This document shows, piece by piece, positions 17,559-26,344 of a stretch of 64,000 nucleotides of DNA (position 1 is the stretch's first letter; each line of letters starts with the position of its first letter). Position numbers and translations under genes: made by a program. Under the pieces are notes generated by a model. It was not told the origin of the DNA. It ran no database searches and saw only the letters and a program-made list of their open reading frames with translations. Source of the stretch: SSEF01 sp964398485 (lineage in GTDB: Bacteria > Patescibacteriota > Minisyncoccia > Moranbacterales > UBA1568); contig CAYNMD010000003.1 of assembly GCA_964398485.1 (NCBI GenBank), forward strand, positions 1 through 64,000, written 5' to 3'.

Positions 17559-17584
17559 GAGACCCTTCGGGGGGCTCTGTTTTT
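17559..17584 (+). terminator. Intrinsic terminator after the first lysozyme-like gene
   Basis: GAG-A-CCC and GGG-G-CTC pair around a TTCGG loop with one mismatch, followed by TGTTTTT. Confidence 0.6.
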
Positions 17585-17688
17585 ATTATATTGACATTAT
17601 TTAAATTTTATTGTTTAAATTTAAATTTAAAATATTCAAAATAATGCTTTATATAAGCCAAAATTTTTTAAAAAGTGGTGAAAATTGA
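17585..17688. other. Strongly AT-rich intergenic block
   Basis: About 100 bp of nearly pure A/T containing interleaved TTTAAATTTAAATTTAAA palindromic steps and a TTGACA box at its left. It lies between a terminator and the promoter of the second lysozyme-like gene. It may be an UP-element or curved-DNA region; no gene is seen. Confidence 0.5.
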
Positions 17689-17717
17689 TTGACGGGAGGG
17701 TATTTTTTTGGTAGGAT
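17689..17717 (+). promoter_or_regulatory. Promoter of the second lysozyme-like gene
   Basis: TTGACG and TAGGAT with a 17-bp spacer, 16 nt before the preferred ATG at 17734. This placement makes an upstream in-frame TTG at 17689 unlikely as the start. Confidence 0.6.
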
Positions 17718-17733
17718 TGAGCTTGTGTCTTTT

Positions 17734-18543
17734 ATGATACATTCTCCCTACAATTGCTTTCCAGGTCGTCAGGCCTTAGTGGTTTCCTCCCTTCAGAAGC
17801 GAGTCTTCTTGAGGAGTGCCTCTCTTTTCCTCCTGATTTCTCTCCTTGGTTTTTCTTTCTTCGTCCCTCCTTCGGTGATGGCGGCAGAGGCTCCTTCCCT
17901 AGAAAAAGAGGAGACTTTGGAGTTTTCGTTAGATGATTTTGAACAGCGGTTTTCATTGGGTAATCAAACCAAGGATCTTTGTGCATGGGAACGTGATTTG
18001 GGGTTTTTCCTCTCTCGTGAGCGCGCTACCGAAAGTAGGGTTGAGACTATTGATTGTACCGAAAGACTACAGAATACTGCTTTGCGTGAAATGAAACCGG
18101 AGTATCAATCTGGCGATAGCGAGCTCAAGCAGGAGATTCAAGAACTTGCCAAAGGATTCCCTCTTGAGGAAATGGCAGGAGCTATTGCTCGCTATGATAG
18201 AGAAATTGCTGGTCTTATAGTTGGTATCGGAAAGAAAGAATCAAACTGGGGAAAGCGAACTCCTAAGCTTCTCGGTGAGGAATGCTATAACTATTGGGGC
18301 TATCGAGGAGTGGGTACGCGCGGGTTTACCCCGGATGGTTATGGTTGCTGGGAGAAGCCTGAAGAAGCCGTCAAGGCTATTGGTGACCGATTGGTGAAAC
18401 TACGTGAAATCAGGCTTAGTGCTGAACCAGCTCGGATGATTGTCTGGAAATGTGGTAATTCCTGTGCTGGACATAGCGACGAGAGTGTTCGCAAGTGGAT
18501 TGCTGATGTGAACTTTTATTTCCAAGAAATCGCGAGAAATTAA
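17734..18543 (+). CDS. Secreted lysozyme-like protein, paralogue 2
   Basis: 269 residues. A signal peptide is clear: basic LQKRVFLRS, hydrophobic ASLFLLISLLGFSFFV, and an AxA-type cleavage site near VMAAEA. The C-terminal domain mirrors paralogue 1 (GIGKKESNWGKR, CYNYWGYRG, WKCGNSCAGHSDESVRKWIADVNFYFQE), retaining the candidate catalytic Glu. Unlike paralogue 1, which keeps a membrane anchor, this one appears released or anchored only by its signal. A role in cell-wall remodelling is inferred. Confidence 0.65.
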   Translation: MIHSPYNCFPGRQALVVSSLQKRVFLRSASLFLLISLLGFSFFVPPSVMAAEAPSLEKEETLEFSLDDFEQRFSLGNQTKDLCAWERDLGFFLSRERATESRVETIDCTERLQNTALREMKPEYQSGDSELKQEIQELAKGFPLEEMAGAIARYDREIAGLIVGIGKKESNWGKRTPKLLGEECYNYWGYRGVGTRGFTPDGYGCWEKPEEAVKAIGDRLVKLREIRLSAEPARMIVWKCGNSCAGHSDESVRKWIADVNFYFQEIARN

Positions 18544-18559
18544 TTTGGACTATCATCTG

Positions 18560-18590
18560 AAAACACCTCGAGAAAGTGGGGGTGTTTTTT
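18560..18590 (+). terminator. Intrinsic terminator
   Basis: AAAACACC pairs with GGTGTTTT, followed by more T residues; it stands between the lysozyme-like gene and the DMT transporter promoter. Confidence 0.7.
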
Positions 18591-18615
18591 ATTTTTCAGT
18601 ATAGTCCAAAGGGGG

Positions 18616-18624
18616 TGGTATACT
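18616..18624 (+). promoter_or_regulatory. Extended -10 promoter of the EamA gene
   Basis: TGGTATACT is an extended -10 (TGn-TATACT), 25 nt before the ATG; no good -35 is seen, as expected for extended -10 promoters. Confidence 0.65.
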
Positions 18625-18649
18625 AAAAATATAAGTCTTGTCTTGAGAT

Positions 18650-19588
18650 ATGAGTTGGCTCGCATACGCCCTTGGTGGTTATCTTTTCAATGCGGTAACA
18701 GCAATTTTTGATAAGTTTCTTCTCTCTGATCGAGTCAAGGAGCCGTGTGTGTATGCTTTTTTTGTGGCCGTACTTTCCCTTTTTGCCATTGTATTTGTAC
18801 CGTTTGGAGTACAGTGGATTCCTTGGCAAACGATCGTGGTATTTGTGATTTCTGGTGTTTTGTTTCTGTACGGCTTGGTTGCTTTTTACAATGCCGTAAA
18901 ACGTAGTGAAATTTCACGAGTGGCCCCATTAGTAGGGATTGCTATTTCAGTGATTGCTGGAGTGGCTTCACTCGCCTTTGGACCAGCGGCTACGATGTCG
19001 TTTTCACCGCTCAATTTTCTTTCCTTGTTTCTTCTTTTGGGAGGTGCCTTTTTGGTCGCTTTTGATTTGCCACTCAAACCCAATGATGCACTCATGAAGT
19101 CGACGCTGCTGGCAGGTGCTTTGATGGCTCTCTCACTCATTTTTCTCAAGACCGGCTATCGTAATGCTGATTTTATCAATGGTTTAGTTTGGTCGAGACT
19201 TGGTTTTGTGCTGGGGGGATTTTCTCTCTTTATTATTCCGCAATACCGCAATGCTATCCTGGAGAGCACGCACGCTATGACGGTGGCAAGTAAAGATAAT
19301 TTTGTAACTGGATCACTGTTTGTTCTCAATAAGGTATTTGGTGCGGTGGCTACTTTTCTTCTAACCTATGCTGCTTATCTAGGTCCCATTACCTTTATTC
19401 AGGCGCTCAACGGCATTCAATATGCTTTTGTTTTACTTTTGGCTTTACCACTTTCTTTTTACTTCCCTCATATTTTTGAGGAGAAATTATTATTTTGGGA
19501 TTGGGCCCAGAAAGTTTTTGCTGTGCTACTGATCATTTTGGGGATGTGGCTTGCTGTTCATTCGGGAGTGGATTTTCTTTTTCTCTAA
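18650..19588 (+). CDS. EamA/DMT superfamily transporter
   Basis: 312 residues with ten predicted helices in two halves. WLAYALGGYLFNAVTAIFDKFLLS and the helix-4 segment FYNAVKRSEISRVAPLVGI are typical of EamA permeases. Members move small metabolites or drugs; substrate unknown. Only 3 nt separate it from the glycosidase-like gene, suggesting one transcript. Confidence 0.85.
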   Translation: MSWLAYALGGYLFNAVTAIFDKFLLSDRVKEPCVYAFFVAVLSLFAIVFVPFGVQWIPWQTIVVFVISGVLFLYGLVAFYNAVKRSEISRVAPLVGIAISVIAGVASLAFGPAATMSFSPLNFLSLFLLLGGAFLVAFDLPLKPNDALMKSTLLAGALMALSLIFLKTGYRNADFINGLVWSRLGFVLGGFSLFIIPQYRNAILESTHAMTVASKDNFVTGSLFVLNKVFGAVATFLLTYAAYLGPITFIQALNGIQYAFVLLLALPLSFYFPHIFEEKLLFWDWAQKVFAVLLIILGMWLAVHSGVDFLFL

Positions 19589-19591
19589 CCT

Positions 19592-20620
19592 ATGCAGAAC
19601 TGGAAAGGGGTACTTAAGGTAATCACTATCACACTACTCAGCCTTCTTTTGTGTATTGGGACAGTGTTTTTGTATTTTAATCTACCTGGCCCCATGCCCC
19701 GTGAAGATGTTCATCTCGGCATGACCTTTTCTTCTCGCTATGCGACCGATCTTGGTCTTGATTGGCAAGAAACATATCGAGCGCTTCTCTACGATATGGG
19801 AGTCAAGAAACTACGTATACCGGTGTATTGGGATTTGGTGGAGTCAGAGCCCGGGAAAACTTATTATGCTGACGTTGATTGGCAGATAGAAGAAGCAAAG
19901 AAGGCTGGGGCAGAAGTTATTCTCTCTGTTGGTCAACGGGTCCCGCGCTGGCCAGAATGCCATATTCCAGGTTGGGCTAAAGAAAAAAGCGATGAAGAGC
20001 GCCAGCAGGCACTCAAGGGATTTCTTGCTGAAACTGTAAATCGCTATAAACACGAATCAGTAATTACAACTTGGCAAGTAGAGAACGAGCCCTTTCTTGT
20101 TTTCTTTGGTGAGTGTCCACCACTTGATGTGGGCTTTCTTGAAGAAGAGGTGGCTCTCGTAAAGGCGCTCGATGGAGAGAGACAGCGACCAGTGCTTTTG
20201 ACTGATAGCGGTGAACTTTCTATTTGGACAAGAGCGGCCAAACGGGGTGATATTTTTGGGACGACCATGTATCGCATGATTTATAAAGGCGGGTGGGGAT
20301 ATGTTACCTATCCAATTGGGCCAAATTTTTTCCGAGCCAAGGAATGGCTGGTGAGGCTTGTCACTGATCAGGAACACTTTATGGTTATCGAACTTCAGGC
20401 GGAGCCCTGGGCTAATGGTTGGGTGGGAAATGTTTCGCTTCCCGAACAATTTATTACGATGAATGAAAAACTCCTCGAAGAAAATGTGACGTACGCGAGA
20501 AGGGTAGGATTTCAGGATATCTATCTGTGGGGTGGGGAATGGTGGTACTGGCTTAAAACTAAAAAAGACTATCCAGCTGTGTGGGAAAAGGGGAATGAGT
20601 TGTTTGAAAAGTATCGATAA
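19592..20620 (+). CDS. Membrane-anchored TIM-barrel glycoside hydrolase-like protein
   Basis: 342 residues with an N-terminal transmembrane anchor (about 8-28) and an extracellular clan-A-type barrel. VKKLRIPVYWDLVES is an early barrel strand. WQVENEP supplies the expected acid/base Glu after Asn and FMVIELQAEPW the nucleophile Glu, at a spacing consistent with GH5/GH39-like retaining enzymes. The exact GH family and substrate are not resolved. It is co-transcribed with the EamA transporter. Confidence 0.7.
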   Translation: MQNWKGVLKVITITLLSLLLCIGTVFLYFNLPGPMPREDVHLGMTFSSRYATDLGLDWQETYRALLYDMGVKKLRIPVYWDLVESEPGKTYYADVDWQIEEAKKAGAEVILSVGQRVPRWPECHIPGWAKEKSDEERQQALKGFLAETVNRYKHESVITTWQVENEPFLVFFGECPPLDVGFLEEEVALVKALDGERQRPVLLTDSGELSIWTRAAKRGDIFGTTMYRMIYKGGWGYVTYPIGPNFFRAKEWLVRLVTDQEHFMVIELQAEPWANGWVGNVSLPEQFITMNEKLLEENVTYARRVGFQDIYLWGGEWWYWLKTKKDYPAVWEKGNELFEKYR

Positions 20621-20631
20621 TTTATTACGAT

Positions 20632-21048
20632 ATGAATTTGAATAAAGAGATGGTCATTAAAATTGTGCATAGTATCAACATTCTATTGATGGTATGCTTT
20701 TCCCCTATCATGTTATTCGTATTTCTTTTTGCTTTATCTGATGTAGTAGATCGTTCGAACTTCACTAGTCCACTGGTTATTGAAGCTTTCGGATATCTAC
20801 TGGTAGTGGTATTTGGTTTGCTCGCTTTAAAAAAGCGACATTTGCTTTTTATCAGCCTGTTAGGGTGGGTGCTTTTGTGGTGGGGGAACTATATGGATAT
20901 AGACAATGCTCAGAAGGGAGAGCAGTTCGCTTGTGTGACGATGAGACAAGATCCGCTTTGTGTCGAAAGAGATGATGGGACTATGGAGTGTAGCGGGGGC
21001 ACTTTAGCTGGTGTGTATCCACAGGTCTGTAATGGAATCTCAAAATGA
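20632..21048 (+). CDS. Three-helix membrane protein with Cys-containing tail
   Basis: 138 residues: helices at about 9-37, 47-65 and 70-88, followed by a 45-residue hydrophilic tail with four cysteines (ACV, LCV, ECS, VCN). The tail could be disulfide-linked outside the membrane. It overlaps the rRNA methylase gene by 4 nt. Unassigned. Confidence 0.6.
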   Translation: MNLNKEMVIKIVHSINILLMVCFSPIMLFVFLFALSDVVDRSNFTSPLVIEAFGYLLVVVFGLLALKKRHLLFISLLGWVLLWWGNYMDIDNAQKGEQFACVTMRQDPLCVERDDGTMECSGGTLAGVYPQVCNGISK

Positions 21049-21533
21049 TTCTTATACTCGACAATATTCGGAGTGCTCACAATGTGGGAGCAATATTTCG
21101 GACGGCGGATGGAGCTGGTATTGAGAAGCTGTATTTGGTTGGGATTACTCCTCAGCCAACCGCAAAAAAGCTGTATCTAACCGATGCCGAAAAAACACTT
21201 CGAAAAACAGCGTTGGGAGCAGAGGAGAACGTTTCCTGGCAATCAGTGAAGACGATTGGGCCGCTCCTGAAAAAACTCAAGGAGGAAGGGTATATTTTGG
21301 TAGCTCTCGAGCAATCAGAACAGAGTGTCGACTACCGATCATGGCAACCTCCTCGGGGTGGTTTGGTGGCGCTCATTGTGGGCAATGAAATAGAGGGGGT
21401 ATCGACCAATGCTCTCAAACAATGCGATGTGATTATTGAACTTCCGATGCGAGGAAAGAAGAATTCCCTTAATGTATCGGTAGCAGCTGGTATTGCCATG
21501 TATCACCTGTCAGCTACAATGGAGAAGCAGTGA
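21045..21533 (+). CDS. SpoU/TrmH-family RNA 2'-O-methyltransferase
   Basis: 162 residues of the SPOUT catalytic knot. Motif 1 DNIRSAHNVGAIFRTADGAG, motif 2 LIVGNEIEGVS and motif 3 IELPMRGKKNSLNVSVAAGIAMYH are all present. It lacks the N-terminal substrate-binding domain of TrmH/RlmB, so the target RNA is not predictable. Translationally coupled to the upstream membrane protein. Confidence 0.9.
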   Translation: MILILDNIRSAHNVGAIFRTADGAGIEKLYLVGITPQPTAKKLYLTDAEKTLRKTALGAEENVSWQSVKTIGPLLKKLKEEGYILVALEQSEQSVDYRSWQPPRGGLVALIVGNEIEGVSTNALKQCDVIIELPMRGKKNSLNVSVAAGIAMYHLSATMEKQ

Positions 21534-21555
21534 CCTGATCTAAGTAACAGTATGA

Positions 21556-22278
21556 ATGTCTATGAAAGAAAAGAAGATTGCCGTGTTTGATATTGATGGG
21601 ACCATTTTTCGAAAAAATCTGCATTTTGAACTTATTAATGAGTTAGCTTGGATGAACATCTTTCCGCATGAGGTTCGGAGGAAGTTGACTGAGGTATATA
21701 CGAATTGGCTTGAGCACGAAGGAACATATGAGGACTACCGAAAGGCGCTCGTGGAGCTTTATGCAAAACATATCAAAGGGGTCTCCGAAGAACAGGTAAA
21801 AGAGGCGGCCAAGATTGTTATCCCATTTCAGGCCAAGCGTACCTATATTTTTGCTGAAGAACTTATTCAAAAGTTACGCTCGGAAGATTATCATTTCTTG
21901 GCTGTTTCTGGATCGCCACAGGAAATTGTAGAGGAGTACAATCGCCATTACCTTCATTTTGATCATGTTTTTGGAAGCGTCTACGAACGAGATAAGGATG
22001 GAATATATACTGGAAGGGCAGAGTTCGAGCCATCTCTTAACAAAGGGGAGGTAGTGAAACAGTATGTGTATGAACATGGGCTTACCCTCGAAAATTCTTA
22101 TGGTGTCGGTGATACTGAATCAGATGGGGGATTCCTTAGGTTAGTGACCTATCCGATTGCGTTTAACCCAAATCAAAATCTCAAAGGGCTTGCAGAGAGA
22201 GAGGGTTGGCGTATGGTAGTAGAGAAAAAAGATGTTGTCTATGAGTTCGGCAGTACCACTCAGGCAGTAGTTTCGTAG
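21556..22278 (+). CDS. HAD-IB (SerB-like) phosphatase family protein
   Basis: 240 residues: motif I FDIDGTIF with the nucleophile Asp, motif II AVSGSP, and motif III/IV with K and GVGDTESDGGFL. A helical cap follows motif I. Related enzymes dephosphorylate phosphoserine or lysophospholipids; the substrate here is unknown. Starts at ATG TCT ATG; the second ATG two codons later is equally possible. Confidence 0.88.
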   Translation: MSMKEKKIAVFDIDGTIFRKNLHFELINELAWMNIFPHEVRRKLTEVYTNWLEHEGTYEDYRKALVELYAKHIKGVSEEQVKEAAKIVIPFQAKRTYIFAEELIQKLRSEDYHFLAVSGSPQEIVEEYNRHYLHFDHVFGSVYERDKDGIYTGRAEFEPSLNKGEVVKQYVYEHGLTLENSYGVGDTESDGGFLRLVTYPIAFNPNQNLKGLAEREGWRMVVEKKDVVYEFGSTTQAVVS

Positions 22279-22305
22279 GTTATTTAAACAAGATCAATAT
22301 TATTT

Positions 22306-22422
22306 ATGAATCTTAACTCAAAGTTGGATGATTTTCTCAAGTCAACCGTCTGGCTCTGGCTCCCGTTCTATGCTTTTTTTGCCCTCTTGAAGGAGTGGCG
22401 GGAGCATGTCAATAAAGAGTAA
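22306..22422 (+). CDS. 38-residue membrane peptide
   Basis: A short frame with a single hydrophobic Trp/Phe-rich segment (VWLWLPFYAFFALL) flanked by charged ends. It lies between the HAD phosphatase and the VanZ gene, with 5 nt to the latter, consistent with co-translation. Not assignable. Confidence 0.45.
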   Translation: MNLNSKLDDFLKSTVWLWLPFYAFFALLKEWREHVNKE

Positions 22423-22427
22423 GGGGT

Positions 22428-22811
22428 GTGCACCGGTTGTCTGTAGCGTGGCGTTGGGGTTTTATGCTGTTCTTGTGGATGGGCGTTATTTTTCTTTTCT
22501 CCCATCAGCCAGGGAGTGGTAAAGACTGGGAGCCACCGCTATGGTATGTACTCGAGAGGAAATCAGCCCACGTGGTTGAATACGCTATTTTGATGGCTCT
22601 AGCTCTTCGGTGGTTTTCCTTCTTGTATCCGCAGGAGTCTTGGAAAAAAGTGAGCTTGGTAAGTTTTCTTTTTGCAGTTACCTATGGATTTTTTGATGAG
22701 ATACACCAGTCGTTTATTTTTGGTCGTGGAGCAAGATTATCTGATGTTCTGATTGATGCTGGAGGAGCATTTTTGATTGGCCTTTTATATACTGCCTGGA
22801 AGAGGAGGTAA
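22428..22811 (+). CDS. VanZ-like family membrane protein
   Basis: 127 residues, GTG start, four helices. KSAHVVEYAILMALALR and FDEIHQSFIFGRGARLSDVLIDAGGAFLG form the VanZ-like signature with its conserved Glu, His and Asp. VanZ proteins reduce teicoplanin binding in enterococci; the general function is unknown. Confidence 0.88.
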   Translation: MHRLSVAWRWGFMLFLWMGVIFLFSHQPGSGKDWEPPLWYVLERKSAHVVEYAILMALALRWFSFLYPQESWKKVSLVSFLFAVTYGFFDEIHQSFIFGRGARLSDVLIDAGGAFLIGLLYTAWKRR

Positions 22812-22819
22812 AAAGCGAT

Positions 22820-24370
22820 ATGAGTCTTTCCAATAATCTTTTGCAAAAGCTGAGAGAGTGGCGTGATCGTCAGGCTCGGATTGAAGGGGTCGAGGGGTAC
22901 CGCGTTCTTCCCAATCAGACACTGGAGTTTATTGCTACAACACTGCCTCATTCCAAAGAGGAACTTTGCGATATCAAGGGGATTAAGGATGCAAAATTTC
23001 GTAAATACGGGAAGGAGATTCTCAAAATTGTAAGTGAAGAAGATAGAGAAATTCACACAGAAACAGGCCTCACTCATATCAATGAACCATCTTCTGAACA
23101 GAATACTCCCGGGTCTAGAGCATTAACGGTATCTCAGTTTTTGGATGGTCTCAATCTGGAACTCTCAGGGATGGCGGCCCGCATTCGGGGTGAAGTGACA
23201 AGTGTCGATGTCCGTGAGCGAGTAGTATACTTTAGTCTTAAGGATAAACAGGATGAGAGCGTTCTGAGCTGTCTTATATTTCGGTACCAGTATGATTTGA
23301 GTGGAGTATCAATTGAAGTGGGGATGGAAATTATCGTGGAAGGGGCACCTGATATCTATAAGCCATCAGGTCGTCTGAGTGTTCGAGCTGGTTCTATCGA
23401 GTATGCCGGTGAGGGAGCGCTGAAGCAGGCATATCTTAAACTCTACCAATTACTCACGGATGAAGGAGTATTTTCTCCAGAAAATAAGGAACCAATACCT
23501 ACTTTTCCTCGGAGGATAGCCTTGATCACTTCGCAGGATGGCGCTGCTATTGGTGACTTCACTTCCAATCTTGTTCGAGCTGGCATAAAGGTAGATTTTT
23601 ACCCAACTTTAGTTGAGGGAAAGAAAGCAGTTTTTGATATCATTCGCGCTTTAGAATATTTTAATCAAAAGCCGGATCAGTATGATGTGCTGGTACTCAT
23701 CCGTGGTGGTGGCAGCTTGGAGAGTTTACAGGCATTCAATACAGAGTCACTGGTAAGAGCCGTTTATCATTCCAAGATACCTGTACTAGCTGGCATTGGC
23801 CATGAGCGAGACATTTCTTTGGCTGCTTTGGCAGCAGATAAGATGGTGTCAACTCCTACAGCAACAGCCAAAGAGTTATCGCGAGGTTATGATATGGCAA
23901 GAGAGAATCTGGAAAAGATCCAGGCTTGGCTACTGATGGTCTCGGGAAGAGTCATGCTTCAAGGGAGTGCACTTCTTGACGAACAAGAAAGACTGCTTCG
24001 AGGTAGTTTTGATGAAGTGTTTGAGCATTTTATGGATGCCAAGCAATCTTTTGAGCAGAAAGCATTATTTTTGCCAGAGTATATAAGGATGACTCGTACT
24101 TTACTGGCTCAACGGTCAGCTGCTCTCATAATGAAGCTGCAGGATGCCCTGAGTCATACCAATCTGTGGATAGAACATCAGACAAGACAATTAACTCAGT
24201 ATGATCCCGTTCGGGTTTTACAACTTGGATACAGTCTTGTACGGAAGAATGGTCAGATAATCCGCCAATCTAGTGATCTTAGTGTGGGGGACAGAGTCCG
24301 TATACAACTTGGGAGAGGTGCGCTAGAATCAGAAGTAAAGCAAATTTATCCCGAGGGGGAACTATTATAG
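22820..24370 (+). CDS. xseA: Exodeoxyribonuclease VII large subunit with N-terminal HRDC domain
   Basis: 516 residues. About the first 75 match an HRDC domain (LREWRDRQARIEGV, then VLPNQTLEFIA, P-S-K-E-E-L-CDIKGI, KFRKYGKEIL), the nucleic-acid-binding module of RecQ and RNase D. A linker leads to an XseA OB-fold (LTVSQFLDGLN, IRGEVTS), the catalytic domain with LITSQDGAAIGDF, VLIRGGGSLE and GIGHERDISLAALAAD, and a coiled-coil tail that binds XseB. XseA alone is usually 400-450 residues; the surplus is the HRDC module. xseB follows 9 nt later. Confidence 0.93.
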   Translation: MSLSNNLLQKLREWRDRQARIEGVEGYRVLPNQTLEFIATTLPHSKEELCDIKGIKDAKFRKYGKEILKIVSEEDREIHTETGLTHINEPSSEQNTPGSRALTVSQFLDGLNLELSGMAARIRGEVTSVDVRERVVYFSLKDKQDESVLSCLIFRYQYDLSGVSIEVGMEIIVEGAPDIYKPSGRLSVRAGSIEYAGEGALKQAYLKLYQLLTDEGVFSPENKEPIPTFPRRIALITSQDGAAIGDFTSNLVRAGIKVDFYPTLVEGKKAVFDIIRALEYFNQKPDQYDVLVLIRGGGSLESLQAFNTESLVRAVYHSKIPVLAGIGHERDISLAALAADKMVSTPTATAKELSRGYDMARENLEKIQAWLLMVSGRVMLQGSALLDEQERLLRGSFDEVFEHFMDAKQSFEQKALFLPEYIRMTRTLLAQRSAALIMKLQDALSHTNLWIEHQTRQLTQYDPVRVLQLGYSLVRKNGQIIRQSSDLSVGDRVRIQLGRGALESEVKQIYPEGELL

Positions 24371-24379
24371 TTTTGTACT

Positions 24380-24589
24380 ATGACAAAGGAAAAGGAAATG
24401 TCGCTTGGTGAATCCTTGAAGCAACTTGAGGCTATTACTGAATGGTTTGATCAGCAGGAGGCGATCGATGTCGAACGTGCCTTGGAAAAAGTGAAGGAGG
24501 GTGCAAAGCTTCTTCGCTCGAGTCGAGAGAAGTTAAAACAGGTAGAAAATGAATTTCAGGTTATTCGCCAGGAACTTGAACAGGAGTAG
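24380..24589 (+). CDS. xseB: Exodeoxyribonuclease VII small subunit
   Basis: 69 residues. SLGESLKQLEAITEWFDQQEAIDVERALEKVKEGAKLL has the XseB helical hairpin pattern; the protein packs on the XseA coiled coil to activate single-strand DNA degradation. It sits in the canonical order directly after xseA. Confidence 0.92.
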   Translation: MTKEKEMSLGESLKQLEAITEWFDQQEAIDVERALEKVKEGAKLLRSSREKLKQVENEFQVIRQELEQE

Positions 24590-24611
24590 TTTTTTGCCTC
24601 TCTTGATCCAG

Positions 24612-24620
24612 TGGTATACT
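24612..24620 (+). promoter_or_regulatory. Extended -10 promoter of the oxoacid oxidoreductase operon
   Basis: TGGTATACT followed by AAAAG, 20 nt before the ATG of the alpha subunit gene; identical core to the EamA and ftsA promoters. Confidence 0.65.
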
Positions 24621-24640
24621 AAAAGAAACACAAATACTCA

Positions 24641-26341
24641 ATGCATCGGTTTGTCGGAGATATTTCTATTGTTTTAGGTGGAGCAGCTGGCCAAGGGGTC
24701 CAGACTGTTGAGTCTTTGCTTGTACAAATTCTCAAGCGAGAGGGATATTTTGTTTTTGCTTGTAAAGAATACATGTCGCGTATACGTGGCGGCTCTAACT
24801 CCACTGAGATCAGAATTACCAATAAAAAACGAAGGGCGTTTGTAAAGAAGATTGATCTTCTCTTTGCTCTTGATAAAGAAGTGGTTCCTCATCTCAAGCA
24901 TCGGATTACGAGTAAAACAGTGATTGTTGGAGAGAAATCAAAAGTGTGTGAAACGAATTGTAGTGTAGTGGATATTCCCTTTAGCCGCTTTGCCTCCGAA
25001 CTTGGACATCCGATATATACCAGTACAGTTGCCGTTGGGGTGGTGCTCGGTCTGCTCCAGGCAGATGAGGAGACGTTCCACGCTTATTTGCGGACGCATT
25101 TCTCTCGCAAGGGCGATGAAGTAGTTGCAAAAAATATAGAAGCAGCCAAGAAGGGTTTTGCTCACGGGAGACACATCGCTTTTGTAGAGGGCATAGAGAT
25201 TGCTTTACCTCGAAATAATCAGGGAAGTGACAAGGAGCTTCTGTTGGAGGGGATAGATGCAGTAGGGATGGGAACTTTGGCTGCTGGCTGCAATTACATC
25301 TCTTCATATCCTATGTCTCCAGGGACAGGACTCTTGACCTATCTCGCGCAGCATAGTAAGGAATTTGGTGTAGTTGTTGATCAGGCCGAAGATGAAATTG
25401 CTGCCGTAAATCAGGGAATTGGAGCCTGGTATGCGGGGGCACGAGCGATCGTTACTACTTCAGGAGGTGGTTTTTCGCTTATGACCGAAGGAGTGAGTCT
25501 CTCCGGTATGATCGAGACGCCAGTTGTTATCCATATTGGACAGCGACCAGGGCCAGCGACGGGACTTCCGACGAGGACCGAGCAAGCTGATCTGAATCTG
25601 GCTCTGTATGCGGGACATGGTGAATTTCCACGAGCTATTTTCGCACCCGGGTCTCCGGAGGAGGCATATTTGTGTATGCAGCAAGCTTTTGAGATGACTG
25701 ATCGGTTTCAGGTGCCAGTGATGGTGCTTACGGACCAATATTTATTGGACAGTATCACTACTGTTGCATTACAAGAACTCGTGAGTGTACGTTGGAAAAA
25801 TCATGTTGTCAAAACAACTCGTGATTATCAACGCTATGCCATGACCAAAGATGGAGTGTCTCCAAGAGGTATTCCGGGGTATGGTACTGGTTTAGTGGGA
25901 GTGGACAGTGATGAACACGATGCTGACGGCCACATTACCGAGAGTCATGTTGTTCGCCTAGAGCAGCATGAAAAACGCTTGAGAAAATTGGATGGTCTTC
26001 TTGAGGAAACACTTCCGCCAGTAGTAAGAGGTAATATTAAAAAAGCTAAGACCGTAGTAGTTACTTGGGGATCAAATCTTGGGCCAGCAGAAGAAGCTCT
26101 TGAGATTTTTGGTAATCCGGAGTTTGCCCAAGTGCATTTTTCCCAGGTCTATCCTTTGTCACCAGTTGGGAAAAAATTACTCGAAAAGAAGCAGATAGTA
26201 GTTGTTGAAAATAATGCCACTGGCCAATTTGCTCATCTCCTGGAGCGTGAGTATGGGGTAGAGGTTGGTAAAAGGATACTTCAGTACGATGGCAATCCCT
26301 TTGCTGTGGAGGATTTGGTGAATAGATTGAGAAAAATATAG
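24641..26341 (+). CDS. 2-oxoacid:ferredoxin oxidoreductase, fused gamma-alpha subunit
   Basis: 566 residues. The N-terminal 180 form the gamma domain (GGAAGQGVQTVESLL, YMSRIRGGSNSTEIRI), followed by the pyrimidine-binding alpha domain (ISSYPMSPGTGLL, VVDQAEDEIAAVNQGIGA, TSGGGFSLMTEGVSLSGM) and a C-terminal transketolase-like region. With the beta subunit it would oxidatively decarboxylate a 2-oxoacid (2-oxoglutarate- or isovalerate-type) to acyl-CoA, reducing ferredoxin. Four nt separate the two genes. No ferredoxin or delta subunit gene is nearby. Confidence 0.9.
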   Translation: MHRFVGDISIVLGGAAGQGVQTVESLLVQILKREGYFVFACKEYMSRIRGGSNSTEIRITNKKRRAFVKKIDLLFALDKEVVPHLKHRITSKTVIVGEKSKVCETNCSVVDIPFSRFASELGHPIYTSTVAVGVVLGLLQADEETFHAYLRTHFSRKGDEVVAKNIEAAKKGFAHGRHIAFVEGIEIALPRNNQGSDKELLLEGIDAVGMGTLAAGCNYISSYPMSPGTGLLTYLAQHSKEFGVVVDQAEDEIAAVNQGIGAWYAGARAIVTTSGGGFSLMTEGVSLSGMIETPVVIHIGQRPGPATGLPTRTEQADLNLALYAGHGEFPRAIFAPGSPEEAYLCMQQAFEMTDRFQVPVMVLTDQYLLDSITTVALQELVSVRWKNHVVKTTRDYQRYAMTKDGVSPRGIPGYGTGLVGVDSDEHDADGHITESHVVRLEQHEKRLRKLDGLLEETLPPVVRGNIKKAKTVVVTWGSNLGPAEEALEIFGNPEFAQVHFSQVYPLSPVGKKLLEKKQIVVVENNATGQFAHLLEREYGVEVGKRILQYDGNPFAVEDLVNRLRKI

Positions 26342-26344
26342 CGT

